From assembly GCF_043290135.1 (NCBI RefSeq), contig NC_134702.1:189628491-189692490 (forward strand): DNA of 64,000 bases, read 5' to 3'. Position numbers and translations under genes: made by a program. A model generated the notes under the pieces. The model made no database searches and was not told the DNA's origin. It saw only the letters and a program-made list of their open reading frames with translations. Below are positions 46,938-59,855 of the stretch, piece after piece; position 1 is the first letter of the stretch; each line of letters starts with the position of its first letter. The stretch comes from Rhipicephalus microplus (Eukaryota > Arthropoda > Arachnida > Ixodida > Ixodidae).

Positions 46938-47294
46938 TTTTTCTTTTTAAGTCCAAAATTACTTTGTGTTTGTAAATAAGCCTTTTACTTAAAGATTCTG
47001 CCGCCCAGTTCTTGGCCAATATTCTTTAAGGGTGTGCGCGAGATTAACAAGGATTATCATAATGATCAACATCGTTGAAGATAATGCTCAGCTTTGCGCC
47101 TTTCTTTTTTGGCACTTTTAGACGCCTAATCGCTGTTTTCCCGCATTGACTTTGGTTACTCCGACGCGGGAATCAAGCCTACAATGACCCGAGTCTCTTA
47201 CTGCAGGTGTGGGTCAGCTGCACTTCGGGCTAGACGGACATAGAGCGGGCAAAAAAGCAGTGGGCGTCATGGTGAACGATGAATACAATAATAA

Positions 47295-47804
47295 ACAACG
47301 AGATCAACGAGACGAAAATTAAGACATTCTCCAAGACACGTTGAGCTTTTAGCCTATGAAACTTTTGTTAGAGCTAAACTTGAATACGCTTCCGTGATAT
47401 GGGATCCGCACTTGAAAAAAGATATCTACATGCTTGAGCTCGTTCAAAGAAAAGCGGTGCGTTTCATTTTTAACAAATATGGGCGTTACGATTCTCCGTC
47501 GAAGCTCATGACTGATAATGGCATTCAAACCCTAGCAGTTCGTAGACGCTTGGCCCGTTTACTCTTCCTCAACAATATTGCTACTTCTAAGGTGAAAATA
47601 ACTCCGTCAACTATGATTAAACCGCTAAGAACAAGAAGGTCCCGTCACATTCATGCTCATTCCTTTCCGCCTATCTTCGCCAAAACTAATCAGTTTAAGC
47701 ACAGCTTCTTCTCACGTACAATTTCCGAACGGAATGCACTCCCGGAAGCAGTGATACAAGCTAAAAATTTTTCCCAAGCACTCCAGGAAAGCATCTGTCG
47801 CTAA
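47295..47804 (+). pseudogene. CR1-type LINE, C-terminal RT fragment
   Basis: The segment [63 protein letters not shown] and a terminal [15 protein letters not shown] matches the end of CR1/Jockey-type proteins. It is not the same family as 16930-21462. Strongly 5'-truncated. Confidence 0.85.
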
Positions 47805-47959
47805 GTATATGCATTGTATGGTGTGCTATGCCTTGACCAATCTCTATTGTACTCCTTTTTATTGTTATTAGTTTTATTCTTTGCATGCATGTGTAACAGT
47901 GTTATGTGTATTGCCAATTGCCCCTCCTGCTTGGGCCACAAACTGGCCTGCAGTATTCG

Positions 47960-50900
47960 CAATAAGATCAGTCAGGTTCTTCAGTCGGACAAATTGAGCT
48001 TTTTCGACTTCGAAATCGGTACGGCCGTCTTCATGTCAGCAACTCGGAGCTTCAAGCCTTGAACAGCGAGGTTGAAGCCCTGATGACGGACTACTTTGGG
48101 GCAGACGAGTATGAGGTATTCATGCAATACGATGACGCCGAGAGCAGCAATACGTTCTGAAGACCACTGGTTCGTTGGTGTCGTCTACAACTTAAGCCAT
48201 GGGCGCAAAATTCAGTGAGACTGCAGCCAGCGGACAGAAACGACTTTTACAACGTGAGTTCGGGGCACGACTTGTCTAGTTATATCTTCTTTTTTTGACG
48301 GGGCCATGACCAAGTGGAACATTTTTGAGATAGATTCTCCCATTTTGTGCACGAGAAACCAAGGCTATCCAACACAGACTGTTTTCACTACTTGGTCTCA
48401 CTACTGGATGAAGCTACAGCTCAAGCCGTCGCAGGTATTCAGGCGGCAGATTGTTGTTACGATGATGCGCTTGAAATTTCGAAACGTCGGTTCAGAAAAA
48501 AATGTTCAGCACAAACACTTGAATAACTTCCGCACGCTTAAATCAGTGAAAATAGCGAGAACTGCTCCGCGCAAGACACCGTAAATCTGAATAGGAGGGA
48601 ACTGCATAGTCTTGAAATCACAGAGTCTTCGTGCCTGGCTAAGCTGAATGAAGCTTGCTTATAGTAATACCAGATGATATAGTTGTAGAATTTTACAGAG
48701 AAGGAATATATGGAAAACACGACGAAAACCAGCCAGGCTTACTCTGATGAGGCACTTAAGCAAATAATGAAGTTTCTGCGGAGTAAGTTTTGAGTGTCCA
48801 GAAAAGACTTCGTCAATGAATAGTTTGCTAAAGACATCGGACAACAACGTTTCAGTATTCAACTGATCATTCAAGAAACCATCTGTGACTCCGGCAGCAC
48901 CGGTTCTTCAGCACAATACACCCTCATCTTGTTTTTTCTGCTCTGCTACCAATCACAAGACGGATGACTGCATAAGTGGCATGGCCTTTGCAGAGAAACG
49001 GAACAGACTCGCTACATGTGGTCGATGTTTCCAGCGGTGTACGAAAAAATGACATCTTGCAGGCGATTGCCAACAGAGATTGCTATGCTAGACATGCAAG
49101 CGCGGACACGCCCCCTCGATTTGCAATGGTCGTAGTTCGGCAACATCATCACCGATTAATGCTGAAAAGAAACCGACTGCTACGGTGTGAGTTTTCACTC
49201 TGGAAACTTCATCTCCCCGACTGATCAGTGACGTTTTAGACTAGACATTTTGAGCTTGAATAATGACCTCGTCATGTTGTTGCATATACGTGGTGCTCTC
49301 GACAGTAGAAGCCAGCGAACATTAGTGACTGAGAGCGGCGCTTTCAAGCTAAGTCTACTAGTTGTGGCCGAGACCTAACTTGCCATCTGTGCGCTTGGTA
49401 GAGCCAGTGACAAGACCCGGCGATTCAAGGTCATCAAGTTCACGCTTCGCAGTCAGCACGACAATGTTACCTTAGACATTGAAGCCATACATATGCCCTT
49501 TATTTGTGAGTTGTGGGGAAATGACCAAAGCATGAAGGCATAGTCATCTTCTTCAAGCCATCGCAAAAGAAGGGAAGCATTTGGACGATGCAGTTACGTA
49601 CCCGAGTGTAAATTGTGAACCTGGTGTGAGTGTCCTCAATAGATCAGAACTGTGAAAGTTGATGCCAAGCACGAGTGATGTGGGACGAAAAAAATCTTTC
49701 TTTACTCGCCATCAGCACAAAGTTGGGCTGTACGCTCTCACTTGAAAGTGAGGACAAAAAAGCAAGCCCTCAAATATGTGTTCTTTGAACAGGTTCCCAT
49801 AAGATTGCCAGATCACCTTCTCTGTGCAAATATTTAGGGAGCTCGATGTTACTGGAATTTCTCAAACGCCAACGTCTCATTGGGACCCAGATATTTGTGA
49901 AAAGTTTAACTATATTGCTGTTCTTCGGAAAGGACGCTACCTAGTTGCGTTGCATTTGAAAGCGCCTTTTTTCGACATGCTCGACAATCGGAAAGTAGCC
50001 AGTGCGAGGCTTCATGGACTCGTTAGGTGGCTGCCATCAAACGGCAAAGCCATGCGAACCTACGATACGATGATCAGGCAATATGAGATGGACGGTCATG
50101 CTGAAGAAGTTGATGTCCATTCAGATCCAGAGCATCTGTAATACAAGACACATCGAGAGGTAATCCGCGAGTTATCTACGACGACGAGTCTTCCCGTAGT
50201 CTTTCACGCTTAACCGCATGAATCAGGAGCTAGCTCTGTCAACAAACAACTTGAAAAGGGTCCTTATCTCCCTGCTGACCACCTTAAAGGGGCCCTGAAA
50301 CACTTTTACAAGTAGTCATGGAATTAACTGACTGGAAGAGCTTATTGCCTGACAAATTCAACGCTGCAAAAAATTTAAGAATCCACTCAGTGCGAGTGCC
50401 GTTTCAAAGGTTAGTCGCATGCTGCAATTGCATTCTCTATTCTCTCGTCCCGATGAAAGCTCTGGAAGCTAAGCTGAAAGAAATGGGAGGGCCACAGAAA
50501 AATGCCACGCGTGCTTCGCGACCTTCAGCTTTTTTTCTTCGAATGCGCGGCTTTTTCAGTGTGAACTCTGCGTGTGCGTGTGACCTGGGCGTGCGCGCGC
50601 GATGTTGAACATGGCGTGCACGCACACAGAGATCGCGTCCCGCGGTGATCTCAGTAATGAGCGAGCACCCCATGTTCAAATCAGTCAATGACTGACGAAT
50701 GAGTCGTTGACGTGTGATTGTTGGGCATATAACGTGATTTGTAGAGAGACAGAAAGCAATTTTAAGCTGATTTGATAATTTATTGTGAATTTTAGGCCAC
50801 CTGTTGTGCTATGATATTTGGCTCGCATGTTGTCGGGACCCCGTACTACCGATTGACAGCGCTTTCTGACAATGCTCAAAAAGTTTTGCAGGGTCCTTTA

Positions 50901-51560
50901 AGGTTTTGTTCAGGTTTCAATTTTTCACTATAGCAATGACCGCAGGTGCGCAAATGGCGTTTCTACAAATTATAATTGTTACAAGTCTGAGCAACTAACG
51001 TCATCAAAGATATTTCTGCCAAAAATACCAAAAAATGACAAGAGTTCTATACGGCACTTCCACAAGCAGCTTCCTGCTATTGGCCACGTTCAAACAATAT
51101 TTCAATCAGCTGGAACTAATTTAGGAAAGAACAGCTGCAAAATTAAAAGCAAGCTGATACGTCGATGACCTAGTTTTCAGAGCCTCAACTACAAGAAAAG
51201 CGCTACAACTCGCCAATGTACGAAACCCATAAGAGGGCTAGCCGGAATGAAAATGCTGAATTGGGCAACCAGTGCGACCTGTTGAGAGAGAAGCTCAAAC
51301 TTGCAGAAAAGATGTCCGCTGAGGAGGCTTCGTAATTTGAGCTTCTTGAACTATCCTGAAATTAACTGATAATACTATTTCAGTGAACGTAAACTTTCTC
51401 AAATACGGCTCAAATGCGTGACTTAGTACCAAGTGGACTTTGCTTCAAACTTCACTAAATTTCTACCCTTGGAATCGCTGACACCGTTCACCAATCGAGT
51501 TAAAGTATCCTTTCAGAAGATCTTAACAGAGGTGGGCGAAAAATTGAAGTACAAAAAGAA
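47960..51560 (+). pseudogene. BEL/Pao LTR retrotransposon relic: gag, protease region, RT
   Basis: Plus-strand fragments in correct order but many frames. Gag: SNSELQALNSEVEALMTDYF (about 48030), a DUF1759-type part (PRLSNTDCFHYLVSLLDEA, near 48360) and MKFLRSKF (48770). Then zinc-knuckle and pre-protease sequence (LATCGRCFQRC, about 49010) and an aspartic-protease-region remnant (LDSRSQRTLVTESGA, about 49300). RT: GRYLVALHLKAPFFDMLDN, RTYDTMIRQYEMDGHAEEV (49824-50141), IAMTAGAQMAFLQI (50930), a YVDD active site at 51158-51169 and PLESLTPFTNRVKV (51470). No LTRs were found. A TTAA MITE splits RT at 50288-50897. Confidence 0.82.
50288..50897. mobile_element. 610-bp TTAA-flanked MITE inside the BEL relic
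   Basis: Flanked by TTAA at 50284-50287 and 50898-50901. Ends AGGGGCCCTGAAACACTTTT and AAAAAGTTTTGCAGGGTCCT are imperfect inverted repeats. Excising it with one TTAA restores the reading of the host BEL sequence across the junction (ADHL then KVLFRF), so the ends are exact. TTAA duplication is characteristic of piggyBac-type elements. Confidence 0.85.
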
Positions 51561-51569
51561 GACATCTAC

Positions 51570-52182
51570 AAAGAGTGCACACTAACAACTCAAAATTCAT
51601 TGGAGCCAACAGACATATCTATAAGCGGTTGCTAGAACACAAGTTAGAGAAATCAATAGATAGGCAGACAGATTGTAATGCTGACGTGATTCCAGGAAAT
51701 CTACATCAGCGACAAGTAGCAAGACCGAGAGTTTCGCGGCCCATGAATCACCTGCCTTGCTGATGAAATGCGCTTCTTCGATTTCCAGCACTACCTTATC
51801 ACTCAGTTTAGATTTTACTGTCGTATCCCAAAACGAGGATGCGCAGCTGCATTCACTACAAGGCAAATAAAGGTTGGAACACTGTTGTCTCTTTATAGAA
51901 GCTTTGTGATCCATAAGCTTTTTATTTATAAAACGACCCGTTTATCGAACATAACACTTGTCAGAACAAAGCGGAATCTCGTACACCATACTAACAGCAT
52001 AATCGACATATTTGGCCCAGTGCTTGACCTGGTAAAAACCCTTGTCTTGCTTCTCACCGTCGAACTTCTTCTCCACCACCACGCAAATGCTGCCTAAACG
52101 GTTGGTAGGCGAAAAGATAGCATTGCAGCCTTACCTCGCTCACAATTTCTTTTAATGGTGTCAGACACCAAATAAGTACGGA
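51570..52182. other. unassigned sequence, possibly more BEL relic
   Basis: No motif beyond the RT could be read with confidence. Confidence 0.4.
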
Positions 52183-52440
52183 ATGCGGGCAACAGGAAGT
52201 TTCTTCAAACCTTTACCATGCTCTAAACCGCGTGCCTGCACTTTGGCATCCTGCAGAACTTTCAGTCAGCCTAGCCAAATGGTTCTCAGAAAACCTAGAC
52301 AGCTTGAGTCTGTACGATTGCATCCAGAGGCTTTTCTCCATCTTGGGCAGGCAAGACTTTTTTGAATACCACGAGAATGGTGCCATATTGGCCAACTCCT
52401 ACGATTTTTCGAGGTCCATAACTCTCCATGAAATTATCTA
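52183..52440 (+). CDS. possible coding remnant, product not recognised
   Basis: An open frame contains ALWHPAELSVSLAKWFSENL, YDCIQRLFSILGRQDFFEY and LANSYDFSRSITLHEI, then a stop. The composition is protein-like and unlike surrounding frames, but no start context, splice sites or family support it firmly. Confidence 0.25.
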
Positions 52441-53368
52441 GGTACGTGCCTTTGCACTTTTCTGTCATTTAAGCCGAACTACAGGCTTGAGAGATGTGCT
52501 CATTGTTTCCAAATCATTTTAAAGATTGCCTCGAAAAGATCACCTCGCTTGCCAAAATTATTGGCAAAACTGTCTGTGTGAGGTCATGTTTAGCATGTGA
52601 ACGAAAGTGACGCAACCGGTGGCATCGCTACTTTAGCTGCTACAGCGTTTATTGTACGAGCCACAAGGCGACGGCGGCGGTGTTTGGCACGGCTAAAGCA
52701 CAAGACAGCTTTCTTCCTTCCTCTGTGGTGTTTGGCCAGTACTTCGCTGGTCCTGCTTGCACAGTTTCCATAATATGCACTGGCAGGACCAGTATACAAC
52801 CTCCGGTTTTTACCAAATAATGTATATCACGCAGACAGGGCACCGGTTGAATTTTAGGTTTTGGTTTTGCAGCTTTTTGCTTATTAAAAGTGTTTTTGAA
52901 TTTCGTGAGAATTTCAGCTATTGGGCTCGTGACAAGTGTCCCAGGAACATAGAAACACCATTACCTTGACCCGATCAAAAAATTGTGGGAGTTTCCCTCT
53001 GAATGCATTACGAACAGGGCGACAAAACAGCACAACACTAAAAAAGACGAAGATAGATGCGAGATGAGAATTGCTCACAGTAATGTCATTAATAAATCAG
53101 AGATATGAGCCAACTTTAGGCTCAATTTTTATATAAAGGGTGAGATTGTGTTGAAATTCAGTTATCTTCAATAAACAAATTGCGGAGTCCTAACTTCATG
53201 TCTTTTTTTCTTTTCAGTACATATACTTGGATGAATAATAACAATGAGCACTATAATAAATGATACACTAAATTAGTGCTTCGTACTTGTAAACATTTTG
53301 CAATAAACCGTTTTCAATAAAAACAATCTAATTGTGTCGCATTTTTGCACTAACCTTTGCAAAGTTAC
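52441..53368. other. unassigned sequence
   Basis: No supported feature. Confidence 0.45.
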
Positions 53369-53702
<334 letters not shown>

Positions 53703-55163
53703 TTACCCGTATAAGTGTTGCTCTCGTGATGATTCCTTGACTATTTGTGGGACAGTGGTGCCAAAATATACAACTTGACTACGCTTCAAGCACCCTGAAT
53801 AAAATCACACGCCAATTGTGACGTTAGTGCATGGCGAACACGCCAACAAAGCGGCACAAAGGAACAAGGCCAACATAGACACGAAATGACAATTGCTTTT
53901 CTTTATGAAATCTTTAAGAAGAATAGAACGTCACAACAAATGGCTCAACATTCAAATTTTGAAATGGTGTCCTTCATAATGACACAACCATCTAGCGAAT
54001 GTATGCAAAGACTCATTTTGTGTTTTAAATGAATAACTGGTGGCGCGGACTACTGCTTTGCGGTAATGTGCAACTTTACTAAGTGAACGCAGCTGAATTG
54101 GACTTGAAAACCGCTGTGATAACCCCGCTTCGACTGTGTGTGTCCCTTTTATTCTATCAGGTCTGAAAAAACTGCACCAAACCACTTCTCATATGTCGTA
54201 GATAAAGCTAAAGGCCAGATGTCAGCCGGTACATTTACATGTCGTATTTTACCCGCCTGCTAAATGAAGGGTACAGCGCCATGCAACCTTTGTCGCAGAT
54301 CAAGTAGTAGGTAATAAGCGGGAGTATTTCAAGGACTGATGTATCGGCTACCCAAAATGCAACATAGGCGTGAACCATTTAGAGTTGGTCCCAGTGGTGC
54401 TCCAGCGAACGGCGGTTGTGGTCGAAAGATGGAGTCAGAGGCTCATAGCCAAGAATCGATAACGAGAGCAAAATATATTCTTAGATAATGCGGTACAAAC
54501 ACACAATCTTGCACACTTGGCAGTTATCAAAGACAAGTTTAATGGAATCGTGAAACATTCCCCAAAATTTTAAACTACGTGTGCCTTAACAATCCTGGCA
54601 ATTCATTCAGTACTATACCTCAACTCGCTTGATCAGCTGTGCTCATCGAATACGTGAAAAAGCACAAATTTGGTTTCACAACTCACTTTCTCGCCAACTG
54701 TGCAGCAGGCGTCACTTTAAGACAGCCAATGAAGTCTCTTTGTAGTCGAGAAAACGTGAAAACGCAGCGGTGGTTTGTGGCCTTAGTTGACCGTGGTTTG
54801 TAGCATTATACTGTTTAGTGACGACTTCATCATCCGACCTTCACGATTTGCACCTTAGCCTGCTTGAGCGGAGTCGGCCTTCGGGCTTTTAGCCGTACGC
54901 CGACGTACCGATGCGAGCTCATGATCGGCCATTGTCAGAGCAACGCAGCGGCAGCAGCGACGACGCGAAGAAGCCTGCGCCCTGAAATCACTTGTATTGA
55001 GACCGCGTGGCAGAAGTTCCGCTTGCGGAAGCCGCGACCGTGAGTTTCCACTATGTGTGTCCTTAGCATAGGGGCCTATCGCGGTAAATAGCTTGACGCA
55101 TTGCTCTGCAGCGTGGCTCCCTGGACATCTTGTGAGAGCAGATGTTGTGCGTGCGGCACCGTC
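53703..55163. other. unassigned sequence
   Basis: No coding, RNA or repeat feature could be supported. Confidence 0.45.
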
Positions 55164-55167
55164 TTAA

Positions 55168-56160
55168 GCGGGAGACAGACGTGCGATTTTCCGTGCGATG
55201 CGGCGTGCGGCGTCGCATGGTGTGGCATGCCGCATGCAATGTTTCGGGACTCACGAGGGCTGAGGAGCTATCAGCGGCAGGCTCCGCCCCCATGCGGTGC
55301 CTCAGCAAGCAGGGTCGAACGACTTTGTATCCTCGTAATAAGGCTCAAAACAAACACTATTGCACAGCCACGCTTTGTTCTATAGAAATAATTAATAAAT
55401 TGCATTCATGAACAACAACCACGTCGTAACCATGGTAACAGCTGATTATTCACAGACTTCGATGAGTAGGCCTAGCATCGCGGGCGCCGGCCGTCGCCTA
55501 CGCCGTTCACATGCGAGCTCGTCATCGAGCGCTTGTTTTTGACAACACTATCAAGCATTGAGCTCGTATGTAATGCGTTAGCATACATTAGTACTTTATC
55601 GGTGCCATCAATGTGAACAGCAAAGTTGGAAGCGAAGCGAGCCAGCGCAGAGACGCCTGTAGCTGTGTTTACCTGCGAAATGACCTTACATCGCTGCTCA
55701 CGATCGCCGATCTCGCTAGCCGTTCTGAAACGGGCGTTGTCGTGAAGAAAAGGCACACTTCTAGCATCACTTTATTCAATCCGGAGTAATATCACGTCAC
55801 CGGGAAATGTACTCGATGTTTGTCACGCCGCCGCAGTCGGCGATGTCAGCAAATGCACGCTAGCACCGCTCCATCGACTCGCCTGGAGCCTTGGATCACG
55901 GTGGATGGGAGCGTCGACAGGGAAATGGCGCCACCAGCATCATGACGTCAATCGTATGCTCGCGCTGTGATTGGCTGCTGCAATGCAGCGGTGCGATGCT
56001 GCGACGAAAATATCTGGCCGGTTTGATGCTCGCCGCACCGGCTATGCGGTGACGCGACGCGATAATACGTCAAGAAACGTCACGAAACGTCACCACTGCG
56101 ACAGTTGCATCGTCGCACTGCACGCCGAATCGCAGAGAAAATCGTACGTCTGTCTCGTGC
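55168..56160. mobile_element. 993-bp TTAA-flanked non-autonomous DNA transposon with long TIRs
   Basis: TTAA lies at 55164-55167 and 56161-56164. The left end (GAGACAGACGTGCGATTTTC ...) and the reverse complement of the right end (GAGACAGACGTACGATTTTC ...) match at most of about 45 positions, including the words tgcgat and cggcgtgc. The interior has no recognisable transposase. This looks like a piggyBac-type MITE mobilised in trans. Confidence 0.85.
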
Positions 56161-56163
56161 TTA

Positions 56164-56231
56164 AGTCCTCACTACACCAACCATGTGTGCGGCACGGTTG
56201 ACGAAGTGAGGACTAAGCGCTGCACACATGG
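56164..56231. repeat. interleaved inverted repeats
   Basis: AGTCCTCACT (56164-56173) pairs with AGTGAGGACT (56205-56214), and CCATGTGTGC (56181-56190) pairs with GCACACATGG (56222-56231). The order a-b-a'-b' is pseudoknot-like. It abuts the right end of the TTAA element. Confidence 0.75.
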
Positions 56232-57252
56232 TGCGATTCAGCATCCGAGCCACAAAACGACGATTCACGACACATAGGGCGAACGAACCATTAGCGGTCA
56301 GGCTTTGCCCATGTACGGCACCTCAGCTTGACACTCGGAAAACATCGTATCTTTTTTATCAAGAACAAAATAAACAACCGCACACAGTCATGCTTCATTG
56401 TCCAATAACATTGCAAACAAAGCTACGTCTTCGCGAGCGACAAACATCGCCACATCCCACATTAGTTGCCCAGACAACACTCGAAAATCGTCCTCACACA
56501 TTCATCGACAGCCTTTGTATACACTGAGGACAACACGACCCAGAAGCGTCGTTTCGAGTCCCTTCTGAGGACAATTTGTCCTGAAAAGGGTTTTGCACGG
56601 ACTTCTCGGGGATGACTAAAAATGCGCTAGGCTCGCTTTTCTCGTATCCTTTGCTCATCAAATAACGGCACTCCATATGCTCGAAAATTTCCTTTGCACG
56701 TTCGGTGCACACGGTTATGGCATAATCCACCTTGTTTATTCACCTCATATTAGGTTGAAAACTTACCAATTGCGCCTTTCCCTTTCTAAAACACGCGTGG
56801 TTAATCACATGGGGTGTTGTTACTCTTACTGCAAAAGGCTAATTTAAAATCGTCCGTTCCTAAAAGAGCCAGCCACGTACGTATCGCATAATAACAAACA
56901 CCCTGCTGGCAACCATTGACCTTGTGGAGCCGTTGTGGATAGTCAAGTAGCCAATTCCAACGATTGTCAGCGTTGAACCACACAGCAAACGTTTGTCCAT
57001 GAAGCGAGTCTGCGTTGTTGTTTGTGTCTATACGTATATCAATATATATTGAAAGAAAGACTTTCATGAGGCGGCAAGCCGTCGGCGTATACGGAAAGTC
57101 AGTCGCCGTGTTGATGGGTCTACAGAGTGGACGCTCGACTTTGTAAGCGATCCGCCGATGTATGGCTCCAGCCGTCGAAAGCATGGCAGTAAACTGTACA
57201 GCTTTGGAGCAGCCTGGTCCCGATATGATTCACGAAGACTCGACGTACGTCT
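56232..57252. other. unassigned sequence
   Basis: A minus-strand frame at 56801-57184 looks somewhat protein-like (LHGQTFAVWFNADNRW) but no family could be supported. Confidence 0.35.
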
Positions 57253-58959
57253 TTGGGAGACGTATGGCCAGACGCCGAGAAAGTCGATTTGGGACTCGTG
57301 ATGAGCGCACCCAACGAAGCCTCTAACACTGATGACTACATGCTGCACGACAAACATGGCAATGAGGAGACTATGTCACACTTTCGCGAAATATTGAAAG
57401 CATGGGATATTGAATTGCAGTCGTCTCATTCTGTAGTGACACCACTTCTAAACGTGCTGCGTTCGCATCAATGTTCAGCTTCGCTCCCTTCATCACCGTG
57501 AGCCCTCCTGCAGATACCAAGGAAGATGATGAGCATTGTGGACATTGTGGGTGGCAAATATCATCATTCTGGCCTTGAGAAAGGGCTACGGTGAACTCTG
57601 TGGGACTATGAACATATTCTCAGTGAACTGGGGCTCATTTTTAATATCGATAGACTATTCCTGACAAAATGCCCGAAAGGGCAGTTTTGGGCTATCCTTG
57701 GCCGTGTTAGCAACCTACAGGATTTCCTTTGTCGTTGGCTATCTTTACTGCCACAGCACGCCGAAAGATGCGAATGAATTTAGGCTGAGTTTTGTTGACT
57801 AGTTTAAAAGTCTGATAACATATGGCATTGCAGTTGGTACCTTAGAAATCGTCATTAGTATGCATGTCCTAATATGTGATGCACCTGCCAAAGCCTTCGC
57901 TCTCTCAATTGTATGTCACACGGGCTACTATAGCAGTACCAGGTGTAAAGTGCGTGGAAAATACTGCCAAGGCAGAGTGTGTTTTTCACATTTAACTCCG
58001 AAGCAGAACAGTGATGCTAGTTTTTGTTCTCGGGTGCAACAATGACCCCAGACAGGACATAGCATACTGGAAAAACTACCAATAGACATTGTCAAACATG
58101 TGCCTTTTGACTCCATGCAGCTTGTCTAAGTGTGGTGCACAAGCTCCTGGTGTTGTGGTTCCGGAGCCCTAAGAAAATAAAACTTAATAGTAAAGTGCAA
58201 AGTTAGCTATCGGAGCGAAACTTGAAGATTGTGAAATTTGTGCCGTGTTATTTCAATACAAGGCGACAAAGGTTGTCAGAGCTGGGCCGATAGAAGGTAG
58301 CGCTGCTTTGGGTTTTCTTGTTGTACGAAGGTCCAGTAGTCCTTTCTCCACTGATAGTTCAGCACATGTACCAAACCTTTCTAGCACTGCATGTGGCAGG
58401 TACAGCGCATGCTGCACCTACTACTAGTGCAAAAAATTGATTACGCTGGTAATATTCTCAAATCAGTTGTTTATTCATTTATTAGAGCATATGAGAACAA
58501 GTATGTGTCCCGTAATGTGCATTGCCTCTGCCATCTTGCATGTGACCTCAAACATCTTGTCCCTTGGACACATGGGCTGCATTTTCTTTTTAAAATTTCA
58601 GGCCAAGATTGAAAAAGCTGATGAGAATGTCTGGAAACTCTCATGAGCAGCTGTGTATCAAGGTCTCCGAGCAGGAACACACTGTACAGCTCCAGGATAG
58701 TTTTGAAAGCAACCACCTCTTCAAGGCAGTGCATGACACTGGATGGCTGAGTGCCACATGCGGAGGCCCTCAGTGCAAGAAAGGCGTTTTGCCTAAAAGC
58801 ATTGTACTTGCTTCAGATCGCAAAAGCAGCTGCTACAAACTTGGTGATGGTTCTAATGTTATTGGAAAGAACTTTCGCCATCTTACGTCTGGTGCTCCAT
58901 GTGTCATTGAGAGGAAGTACCTGCTCCTGAGTGAGCTGTATTCAATGCCATGTTCTTAA
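57253..58959 (+). pseudogene. transposase relic of a 'DAPAxA'-type family
   Basis: Read through several frame changes, the segment preserves an ordered series of motifs common in large arthropod transposase-like families: FREILKAWDIELQSSHSVV, LLQIPRKMMSIVDIVGGKYH, GQFWAILGRV, LICDAPAKAFALSIVCHTGYY with downstream cysteines (57870-57960), LEKLPIDIVKHVPFDSMQLV, VVHKLLVLWF (58140), VFLLYEGPVVLSPL (58310), YENKYVSRNVHCLCHLACDL (58490), then RLKKLMRMSGNSHEQLCIKV and KSSCYKLGDGSNVIGK. At least six stops or shifts break it. A CACTA-like identity is possible but I cannot confirm it. Confidence 0.68.
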
Positions 58960-59603
58960 GAATTGCTGAGAATTTTTGTCGCATAGCAGCTACCTACTAG
59001 CTTGCAGGCGTGACCACTTCAGAGCATAATGCAGGAATGTATGATAACTGTTTTGAAGAAACTATTGTTTTTCCTCTAGTATATGCATCAGTAAAAACCT
59101 AAGTATTAGACGTTTTCTGTATTTCTCGGCAGTTGTAAACATACTTTTTAATAAATGACTCTCTTTCCCACATAAGGTGGAGCATAAATGATTGTTGAAT
59201 TTCGTACTGAATACGAAGCTATGGACGTCATTCATAAGAACTGGCTGCTTGGCAACAGCCAGTGCATGTGCCCACCCGAAATGAGGCATTTAAGCAGCTT
59301 GCTTAGAGCTGAAGGAATTCCAGGTCCTGATTGGTAGCGGGTTCTCTGAGTTGTTTTGCAGAAATATGGGAACACTGGCCCTCACTTTCGTGCTTCTCTG
59401 ACATAGTCTGTGTAGTCTAGTGTGTTTGCTTGCTTCATGTAAGTTAATGAAATATTGATACTATCTATATAAACACCTCATGTTAATGGGCAAAATATTC
59501 ATAGTGAACAGTTCAAATTATGCTGTTAATATTGTTTACAAATGTTTTAGCAGAATGTACTGTGTTTTAAAAAGGTTAGCGCCGCACACAAGAAGAATGG
59601 TGG
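58960..59603. other. unassigned sequence
   Basis: No supported feature. Confidence 0.45.
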
Positions 59604-59855
59604 TACTTGATTGATATGCAGGGTCTAACGTCCCTAAATCGCCTTATGATTATGAGAGATGCCGTAGTGGAGGGCTCCGCAAATTTCGACCACCTGGGGT
59701 TCTTTAACTTGCACCTGAATCTGAGCACACGAGTCTACAACATTTACGCCTCCATTGAAAATGCAGCCGCAACAGCCGAGATTCCATCCCGTGACCAGTG
59801 GGTCAGCAGCCACGTGCCTTCATCTCTAGACCACCGCTGCGGGGCGATGACGGTA
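59604..59855 (-). mobile_element. Ruka-like SINE, full length
   Basis: The minus strand shows an A-box-like GGTCTAGAGATGAAGG and a degraded B box, then the family body ending in gttagaccctgcatatcaatc. The body is close to that of the other copies. Confidence 0.82.

Noticed and set aside
56801..57184. Minus-strand frame with a faint ABC-transporter-like impression (FAVWFNADNRW)
   Set aside because: No Walker or signature motif, no splice sites and only a vague resemblance, so it is not claimed.
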